64,000 nucleotides of DNA, from NCBI RefSeq assembly GCF_003369915.1, contig NC_046677.1, positions 21,966,913 through 22,030,912 on the forward strand, written 5' to 3'. Shown here piece by piece: positions 56,301 through 64,000 of the stretch (the first letter of the stretch is position 1; each line of letters begins with the position of its first letter). Under the pieces are notes generated by a model. The model was not told the origin of the DNA. It saw nothing but the letters and a program-made list of their open reading frames with translations, and made no database searches. A program made the translations under genes and the position numbers. This DNA comes from Drosophila miranda. Its lineage: Eukaryota; Arthropoda; Insecta; Diptera; Drosophilidae.

Positions 56301-57605
56301 ATGGCGCCCGCAAAGGCAACCAGCTCCAGCCGGGCCACCGTAACCAGTCAGGACGCTATGAGCGTGGCCATTAAGAAGGAAAAGGTCAAACGCTCTGCCC
56401 TGGGCAACAACTGCAATCCTAGCAATGCCAAGATCATGGCGCTGCATCAAGACAAAGAGAGCTGCCACAAGGTTTTGGAAAAAGGCAAACGCTCGAAGGC
56501 AACGCTCAATAAGAAGACCGTTTTTTTGGGGGAGATCCCCAATCCCAACATGGACCAGATTCCATGCAGATCCCAGGCCCAAGCCCAAGCCCAAGGAGTG
56601 GCCATCAAGCCGGTGCGTCGAATTTCCAACCAGACTGAGGACCCGTCGGGCCTGGAGGACGTCTCCACCTGCGGCGACTCCATGCGTCCCGCCGCTATTG
56701 CCTTGGCGCCTCTTCGACGCGTCCCGCGAGGTGTGGTCGACTTTGACCAGAAGAACTGGGACGACCCCTTGCAGGTCTCGCACTACTCCATGGAGATCTT
56801 CAACTATCTGAAGACACGCGAGCCGGCGTTCGCCATCGGGGACTACATGCCGCGACAGATCCACCTGACCACGTACATGCGGGCCGTGCTGGTCGACTGG
56901 ATGGTCGAGGTGCACGAGCACTTCGGGTTCTACCACGAGGCCCTGTACTTGGCTGTGAAGATCGTGGACCTCTACTTGTGCCGCGCAGTCATCAAGAAGG
57001 AGAATCTGCAGCTCCTGGGGATCACAGCCTTCTTCATTGCCAGCAAGTACGAAGAGCGCCTGCCCCTCCGGATCTGGGAGGTGCTGTACATTTGCGACGG
57101 GGCCTACAGCCGCGACGAGCTGGTCAAGATGGAGCTCGAAACGCTGCGCCTCATCCAATACGACCTGGGCATTCCCCTGTCCTACAGCTTCCTGCGTCGC
57201 TACGCCCGTTGTGCCCAGGTCAAGTGGACCACTCTGACCCTGGCTCGCTACATCCTGGAGCTGTCGCTGATGGACTACGCCGCAATTGGGTTCAGGGACT
57301 CGCAGATGGCATCGGCCGCCCTCTACATGGCCCTGCGCATGCGCGCCGGCGCCTCACACCTGGAGCAACAGACCTGGACCTCGACTCTGGTCCACTACAC
57401 GGGCTTCCAGCTGGCGGAATTCGCCGAGATCGTGCCCGTCCTGAATGCCGGCCTCCATCGCAGGCCGCTGGACACCATCAAGATAATACGCAACAAGTAC
57501 TCGGACAAGATATTCCACGAGGTGGCCAAGGTGCCGCTGCTAACCAACCAGGAGCTGTTCCAGAACAACCTGGCCCCAAAACAAAAAAGCAGAACCCACC
57601 ACTGA
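56301..57605 (+). CDS. CycB3: Cyclin B3-like retrogene, copy D
   Basis: A 434-residue frame, ending SRTHH like B. The destruction-box match is kept; KEN is KES as in C. Changes in the first cyclin fold: VQEHFGFHHE is VHEHFGFYHE, next to the Cdk-binding helix; in the second fold AQVKRTT is AQVKWTT. Intact otherwise. The codon changes at otherwise shared positions suggest relaxed or altered constraint in this copy, though that needs counts of synonymous and replacement changes. Confidence 0.88.
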   Translation: MAPAKATSSSRATVTSQDAMSVAIKKEKVKRSALGNNCNPSNAKIMALHQDKESCHKVLEKGKRSKATLNKKTVFLGEIPNPNMDQIPCRSQAQAQAQGVAIKPVRRISNQTEDPSGLEDVSTCGDSMRPAAIALAPLRRVPRGVVDFDQKNWDDPLQVSHYSMEIFNYLKTREPAFAIGDYMPRQIHLTTYMRAVLVDWMVEVHEHFGFYHEALYLAVKIVDLYLCRAVIKKENLQLLGITAFFIASKYEERLPLRIWEVLYICDGAYSRDELVKMELETLRLIQYDLGIPLSYSFLRRYARCAQVKWTTLTLARYILELSLMDYAAIGFRDSQMASAALYMALRMRAGASHLEQQTWTSTLVHYTGFQLAEFAEIVPVLNAGLHRRPLDTIKIIRNKYSDKIFHEVAKVPLLTNQELFQNNLAPKQKSRTHH

Positions 57606-60502
57606 AGAGGACACACACAATGTCCCCTGCCCCCTTCCTGTCCCTGACATATTCCCACACAAGTTTATAAATTTTTGTGATCTGTTTTTATGTTGCTATT
57701 TATTTTTGATTTATTTGTATTATTGTGACTTTTGCATTAGTATTACATAAATATTATGTTCAGTTTATTAAGCCCGGTATTTGTTTTGAGTTTGGATGGG
57801 TGTCACGCCCAGAAGAAAGCGTTTCCGACCCCATAAAGAATATATATTCTTGATTAGCCAAGTCGATACATCTTTGTCTGTCTTTCTGGCTGTCTGTTTT
57901 GAAGGTACGAGGAGGTACCATATCTGGCAGATTGCCGAATCTGGGTCAAATCGATTCACTATTATAACAAGAATGAGGATACCAATTTTCTGTGGCTACA
58001 CTTCCCCTGCCACACGCGGACTCTTTCTCTCTCTTTTTCTCACAAACTTCCTCGTGCAGTGTGCGCCCCAGAAGAGGAGCGAGAATCGTAAGAACTGGTG
58101 TTGGTATGAGATTAAGGAAAGAGATAGGTGTGCAAAAATGTAAAGAATATATAGATAATTAGTTCTAAAGTTCCTAATGATGAAAATATGATAAACAGTG
58201 GTAGTTCCTCTATTTCTCTATATGTTTTATCCAGCTCTCATAACAAGACGAGCAAAATTGAGAGAAATCATGGAGAGATCGCTCCGTCCTTGCATTAAAC
58301 AACAAAAGCAATACGTTCAAAAGAGAGACAGAGAAAGAAGGAGAGAATCTCTACTGCAAAACGCAACAAATATTTTGTTCTACCATTTAAAAAACTTATT
58401 TCGTAAGCCACCAACAACAAAAACATAAAGAATAATAGACGGCGATTCCCTTCTTTCCAGCAATTCAGTGAAACTTATGGGACAGTTTTATTTAATTCCT
58501 GACTTTCTGATGAAATAAACCAAAACTAATATCTCAAAAGAAAGGTACTGGTGCATAAATATTTTTGCCATTAAATGCAACTGCAAGCCACCTATCCGCA
58601 TGTCCTGTCAAATGAAAACTGCTCCTGGCATATACTCGTATGCCACATCATTCACAGTTCAGAAGGCCTGGGAGAAGGGTTGTCAATCCCAGAGTCGGCC
58701 TTATTTGGATCTGCGCAAATATTAAAGCACCTGAAACGGCTGGAAACATGATTCCATGTCTGGGGCAGCATACCAACCAGACTCCCATTTGTCCTCCCAT
58801 GAAAACCGATGATCCATGCCATCCACAGAAACCCCAAACGAAACGCACAAAATGATTTCCAATAAGAGCACAAATTCTATGCATTCATTTATTAATATGA
58901 GGTGAGGCACTACAGGGACAAGAGAGAGTCAGATCAGCAGCATTGGGAATGCCTCACCCTTTCATGAAACTTCCCTTGGAAAGAGAGCACTCATTCCTTT
59001 TTGTTTCTCTTCTTCACTGCATCCCACTACTACTCCCGAGTAATGGGAGTGGGAAAGGGACAAAACTTGACGAATTTTCAAGCACGAACACACACACATA
59101 GCTGGAACTCACGTGATCAAACGAAAAAATGGCGAGACAACGAAACAATTACTTATTTTAGATTTTGAAACATGAAAAAAAATAAAGTATGCAAAAATAG
59201 TATGTTTTTCTACATTTGTATCCAATATTGCACTTTAATATTACCCATTGCCGCACTTTTCCTTCGTCAAGCTGCATTTTTGTCACCATTTGCCTCTTTT
59301 GCGCTCCCGCCCTTGATCAAACACATTTTTATACCCGATACTCAAAATGAGTATTGGGGTATATTAGATTTTTGGTAAAAGTGGATGTGTGTAACGTCCA
59401 GAAGGAATCGTTTCCGACCCCATAAAGTATATATATTCTTGATCAGCATCAATAGCCGAGTCGATTGAGCCATGTCTGTCTATAGCAACGATGTTTTGGA
59501 TCCAGACTTCTGTGATATGTCACTGCTACAAAAATATTTCAAAACTTCGCCCCGCCCACTTCCGCCCCCACAAAGGACGAAAATCTGTGGCATCCACATT
59601 TTTAAAGATACGATAAAGCCAAAAACGCAGAATCGTAGAGGATGACTATATGTTCTAGAGTGTAAAATCTCAACCAGATCGTATAATTATTATAGCCAGA
59701 ATCAAGAAAACAATTTCATTCTTTCTCGCTCTGTCTCTCTCTAACACACAGGTTTCATGGTCGGTTTTGTCAATTGCAAAATATGAGTTCAAGGATCTCA
59801 GAACCTATAAGAGCCAGAGCAACCAAATTTGGTATCCACACTCCTGTGATATCGGACCTTGACCGTTTCGTGTCCAAATTTCGCCACACCCCCTTCCGCC
59901 CCCGCAAAGGACGAAAATCTGGGGCATCCACAAATCTCAGAGACTATTAAGGCTAGAGTAACCAAATTTGGTATCCGCACTTCTGTTAGATCTCACTATA
60001 AAACGTATATCTCAGAATTTCGCCCCACCCCCTTCCGCCCCCACAAAGGACGAAAATCTGTTGCATCCACAATATTGCACATTCGAGAAAACTAAAAACG
60101 CAGAACCATAGATAACGACCATATCTATCAGATTGCTGAATCTGGACCAGATCAGATAATTTTTATAGCCAAACGGAACAAATCAATTTGCACTGGCTAC
60201 GCAGCGCCCGACGTCACGCTCAGACGGATTTTCTGTCTCTCTCGCACGCACTCTTTGTCGTGTCGTTCAATATTAGCGGCGTCTGCCGCAGGAGAGCCAT
60301 ACTGACTTAGTATCGGGTATAACTGTAGAGTTGCGGTGTCCGCAGCAACTCACAATGTTCCCCTCGTTTTCTATATAATCACTGCATAATTACACCAAAC
60401 TTCACTACAGACCTGCACGACATTTTTTCCGTCGAATTTTTCACCATTTTCCGAATTTTCGCCTTGGACACAATACTAATTGAAGGTGGAATGTTTTTGT
60501 AG
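57606..60502. other. Cyclin 3' flank and distal sequence (D)
   Basis: Copy of 50418-53316 with the old DINE-1-like fragment (57788 to about 58071), the mixed stretch (58786-59329), a complete DINE-1 and the junction at 60460. No gene recognised. Confidence 0.55.
59330..60370 (+). mobile_element. Complete DINE-1/Helentron element (copy)
   Basis: Copy of 52144-53184, same length, produced by the tandem duplication and not by a new insertion: the flanks are the same. Confidence 0.85.
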
Positions 60503-61054
60503 ATAATGGGCTACGATCCCATCACCACGGAGGCGGAGGCCAAGGCTGTGGGGATTCAGAAGCTCTCCCTGGAGGAGATCTGGCCACTAGCCGACTATAT
60601 AACGGTGCACACGCCTCTGATTCCAGCCACCAGAAGTGAGTAATCAACGGGGGTCCTGAAATATGTATTTATCGATGTCCCTTTCCGTCTGTCCACAGAT
60701 CTCATCTCCACGGAGACTCTGGCCAAGTGCAAGAAGGGCGTCAAGGTCGTGAACGTGGCTCGGGGCGGCATCATAGATGAGCAGGCCATCATCGACGCCC
60801 TTGAGAGTGGCCAAGTGGATGGGGCCGCCTTCGACGTGTATCCCGAGGAGCCGCCCAAGTCTGCGGTCACCAAGGCACTCATCAGTCACCCGAAGGTGGT
60901 CGCCACGCCCCATTTGGGAGCCAGCACAGCGGAGGCGCAAGTGCGTGTTGCCGTCGAGGTGGCAGAGCAGTTCATCGCCCTCAATGGCACATCCCCGAAG
61001 TACACGAGCACCGCGGGCGTTATCAACAAGGAGGCCCTCGCCCATTATCAGTAG
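60503..61054 (+). pseudogene. Phgdh: Phgdh fragment E (exons 5-6)
   Basis: Exons 60503-60635 and 60699-61054 with the same missing 5' part and the same IMGYD and VDGAAFD changes as D, so the two share a recent ancestor. Frames open, splice sites kept, no promoter, no cofactor loop. Confidence 0.9.
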
Positions 61055-63531
61055 AGCGCGGACGGCCCCAAGGAGAAATTCGAATTAATGCATTCTCACA
61101 ACATTACAACGTTCTCTTGCCAAATTTATGAAGAGGATTGGCAGCACTCATTGTAAATACAAAACAAGAATATGAATAAACATAGCAGAACTGTTATTTC
61201 ACCGCAAACAGAAGACTGTACTTTAAGCAGACAAAGAGAGAGAGACGGTCTCGTAAGTCAAGCACAAAAAGGAGAGCCAGAGCAAGGCATTCTTTTTTGC
61301 AGGCTTTTTTTCCAACAGCAAGAAAGCTCAAGCTCGCTCTTTTGATTCTTGAAGAAAGCTAAGCAAGAATGAGTAAAGCCTTGTCCAGTAGCTAAGCTCA
61401 AACTCGCTCTCTCTCTCTCTCGTTCTCTTCCAAGTCCGGCTTCGTATTGGCTTACTCTTTCAAAGCTGTAACTCAGTTTAAAGCTCTCCGCCAACCAACG
61501 ATCTGCAAGGGTATCAAAAGCTTCGTTCGCCAAAGCTAGTCTCTCTCGTGCTTTCATTCGTATACAGCCAAACAGTAAGAAAATGCGAACAGACTCTTTT
61601 CTTCTTGCTCTCTCTGAATGTCTGACTGTGGGACTGCAGGCAATGGAAAAAAGGGAGTGAGAGTAAAATTTTCTGCTCGACTGTCTTTACATGTGGCTGT
61701 GTGTGTGCGTGCCTTGGGCAATTGTGAAACCCTCCAACTGTACCAACAATGACACCGGCTTACATCTACTTATCACAACACTTATGGCCGTTTAATGCTG
61801 TTTGCCGATTAAAGTAGTAAGTATTTAAGTAGTGCGACATTGAAAAAAAACTATTACCCATATATTTTTATTTATTTACTAATTTAAAAAGCTTGAAACA
61901 AAGAGTGCGCTGTTTCAATAAGTTTATTGGGGTTTCCATTGCAACGATGATAGCTTTTTGGGCTCTGTCATTTTTTCTATTCTTTTGTTTGCAACAGATA
62001 ATTTTTTAACCAAATATGAATGCATTCTTATTTTAGCAATACATTTATATTTATATGATTTTTTGATTTATCAATGGATGCACGAATTCAGTGGATTCAG
62101 CCCTCCTAACGCCCAACCGACCGAGGGGCGCCGCCGCATGACGCATACATACAGGAATGAAAGATGTAAGACTAACATTTTAGAAAAGAGTATACAAATA
62201 ATCCTTTGTATTGGAAATAGTGCTCAGAATACGACTTCTGCTGATTACAAACTGATGCTCGGTATAGCAGCCAGCTTTTATAGTTTCATGGCAGACAGCT
62301 TTAGCTACCTCACAGAGTTTGCACCTTTAAGAGTTTAACAGTTTATAAAAGCTGGCTACTAGTGCCACTACGTCTAATAACAACCAGGTTCTATAGTTCC
62401 ATAGCAGCCAGACCCATCATTATGAATTCTTCATGGGATTTGAGATTCAACAATCAGTCCAACCCTTTCAAGGGTACAAAACGTGCCCCTCCTTCCAATA
62501 TTTATGTCCCCGTGCCATTAGATTGAACATTGTCAAAAGTCAATTTGCGGGGAAGTTTCCTTTGGCGGACATCTGTGTTAATCGAAAAAGTTCTCATCTA
62601 CTCCCTCGACCTCGGACGGGACCTCCTTTTGGCAAGCAACAAACCAGAATTGCACATAGCTAGCCCTTTCACACATAGGGGGGTAACCCCCCTGAAGAAA
62701 ATTAAATTTCACAAGTTTTGTGTAAGGAACAATTAACTAATGTACCATCGGATAAGGAGTTTACTTGTGTGTCTTAGGCGGTGCCACTAACAATACAGTG
62801 TATAGAAAATATACGATATATACGACGTATACGATAGCCAAAAGTACAAGGATAGAAGCCAGAACGAAGTGACAGCAAATAATAATGAATAACCATTCAT
62901 ATGTAAAGTGTGGTGCAACCCAATCTATTCCCCAGAAACCAAGAAATTTACAAGAGCCGCACAGTGGGAGTTCAACCGAAAAGAGGTGGAAAAAATCAAA
63001 GAATTTCAAGAGCTCTTTGGATAATATCTGTTAGAGAACTTTACATCTTTCAGGTGGAATAAAAAGTAAATTATATAACGTACGATTATATTTTTGGTAT
63101 GTTTTATTAGATCCATGCTTTGCTATCAATTCCCAATAAAAAAAAAAGCTGATCTGTTGCATAAACAGTGCTAAGGAAGAGCCTATTTCCCAAACCTTAT
63201 CATTGTTGATGTGTTTTTCGACTTTGAATTGACTTTACAAAAATATGTTCCTGAATATCCCTAAAATTTTGCTGCTATATTGTCTTTGAATATTTGTTTA
63301 TGAAAGTTTCAAAGCAGGCATACAATCCCTTAGCCTATCATAGGCGGCCGAGCATCCTGCTTCAGGTGAGAAATCATTACAAGTGAGTTTTTGTGAAGGA
63401 AATCATAACGTTGTGAGAGAGCAAACGGGAAACAGTATCGAAAACGTGCTCATGACTAAGCAAAGCCACTGCTAACAGCGCAAAAGATTAACTGAGGGAA
63501 GAGGACTACAGATACAATAGTATTTTACAGA
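61055..63531. other. Spacer between Phgdh copy and cyclin (E)
   Basis: After Phgdh it has the GA-rich variant of B, not the TGTACTT repeat of D. A base change at 63452-63454 creates an upstream ATG (CTCATGACTAAG) with a seven-codon frame in the presumed leader, absent from A-D. No gene recognised. Confidence 0.55.
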
Positions 63532-64000
63532 ATGGCGCCCGCAAAGGCAACCAGCTCCAGCCGGGCCACCGTAACCAGTCAGGACGCTATGAGCGTGGCC
63601 ATTAAGAAGGAAAAGGTCAAACGCTCTGCCCTGGGCAACAACTGCAATCCTAGCAATCCCAACATGGACCAGATTCCATGCAGATCCCAGGCCCAAGCCC
63701 AAGCCCAAGGAGTGGCCATCAAGCCGGTGCGTCGAATTTCCAACCAGACTGAGGACCCGTCGGGCCTGGAGGACGTCTCCACCTGCGGCGACTCCATGCG
63801 TCCCGCCGCTATTGCCTTGGCGCCTCTTCGACGCGTCCCGCGAGGTGTGGTCGACTTTGACCAGAAGAACTGGGACGACCCCTTGCAGGTCTCGCACTAC
63901 TCCATGGAGATCTTCAACTATCTGAAGACACGCGAGCCGGCGTTCGCCATCGGGGACTACATGCCGCGACAGATCCACCTGACCACGTACATGCGGGCCG
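63532..64000 (+). CDS. CycB3: Cyclin B3-like retrogene, copy E (partial)
   Basis: The first 156 codons are in the window, open to the end at TTYMRA. After SALGNNCNPSN the frame jumps to PNMDQIPCRSQ: relative to D, bases 56427-56543 (117 bases, 39 codons) are missing in frame, with AAT at both ends as microhomology. The loss removes the KEN/KES segment and a Lys-rich stretch but spares the destruction-box match. The B3-type DFDQKNWDDPLQVSHY start of the cyclin domain is intact. The 3' part lies beyond the window. Confidence 0.85.
   Translation, partial: MAPAKATSSSRATVTSQDAMSVAIKKEKVKRSALGNNCNPSNPNMDQIPCRSQAQAQAQGVAIKPVRRISNQTEDPSGLEDVSTCGDSMRPAAIALAPLRRVPRGVVDFDQKNWDDPLQVSHYSMEIFNYLKTREPAFAIGDYMPRQIHLTTYMRA

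Larger units (their letters stand above)
53275..60460 (+). repeat. Second 7.2-kb unit (D)
   Basis: It carries Phgdh exons 5 and 6, cyclin copy D and a DINE-1. It is near-identical to the preceding unit with an offset of about 7187 bases. Both ends share the same junction, showing simple tandem duplication by unequal exchange. Confidence 0.92.
60461..64000 (+). repeat. Third 7.2-kb unit (E), cut by window end
   Basis: It carries Phgdh exons 5 and 6 and the first part of cyclin copy E. The spacer after Phgdh (61228-61302) resembles unit B rather than the neighbouring D, a sign of exchange between units. The array continues beyond the window. Confidence 0.9.

Noticed and set aside
1-64000. tRNA, rRNA or CRISPR-type arrays
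   Set aside because: I saw no tRNA cloverleaf boxes, rRNA segments or spaced short repeats; the regular repeats are large tandem duplications and microsatellites.

Overview
The window is nuclear DNA from a Drosophila species. The evidence is split genes with GT-AG introns, a fly vitelline-membrane gene, a fly L-type calcium channel beta gene with MVQ-type start and SH3/GK exons, a 332-residue insect phosphoglycerate dehydrogenase, and DINE-1/Helentron repeats with their typical 5' sequence. In D. melanogaster the single-copy genes recognised here lie on chromosome arm 2L (Muller B), as I recall. The species is not identified; it is not a plain melanogaster arrangement because of the cyclin array.

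Region 1 (1 to about 22.6 kb) is single copy. Vm32E (5393-5761) sits nested or immediately upstream. The rest is Ca-beta: two alternative first coding exons (6417, 10543), SH3 exons (12251, 12433), a HOOK exon (12720), guanylate-kinase-like exons (15311, 15874, 16104), and alternatively spliced 3' exons rich in Arg-Glu (16686, 17252, 18546, 19065). A 3' UTR of about 3 kb ends near 22.61 kb.

Region 2 (about 20.2 to 64 kb) is a nested tandem array built from the Ca-beta 3' UTR, Phgdh and an intronless Cyclin B3-like gene. Units A (20228-29750) and B (29751-39246) are about 9.5 kb each. They carry a Ca-beta 3' UTR copy, a truncated DINE-1 element, only the last three Phgdh exons, and a full cyclin ORF. 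Unit C (from 39247) carries the only complete Phgdh gene (42673-46679) and a cyclin ORF. From within Phgdh intron 4 a second, 7.2-kb unit is repeated (46086-53274, 53275-60460, 60461 to beyond the window), each with the last two or more Phgdh exons, a cyclin ORF and a complete DINE-1 copy in the opposite orientation to that in A and B.

The main discovery candidate is this amplified cyclin family. At least five copies keep long open frames and the cyclin box, while the Phgdh pieces decay around them. Their N-terminal degrons are diverging: A and B keep a KEN motif, C and D have KES, and the fifth copy has lost exactly 39 codons covering that region. All five keep an RxxLxxxxN destruction-box match. 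Copy C also has a C-terminal frameshift that adds a hydrophobic tail. Shared variants are distributed as a mosaic across units, which suggests exchange between copies. Selfish-gene, dosage or germline functions are inference only.
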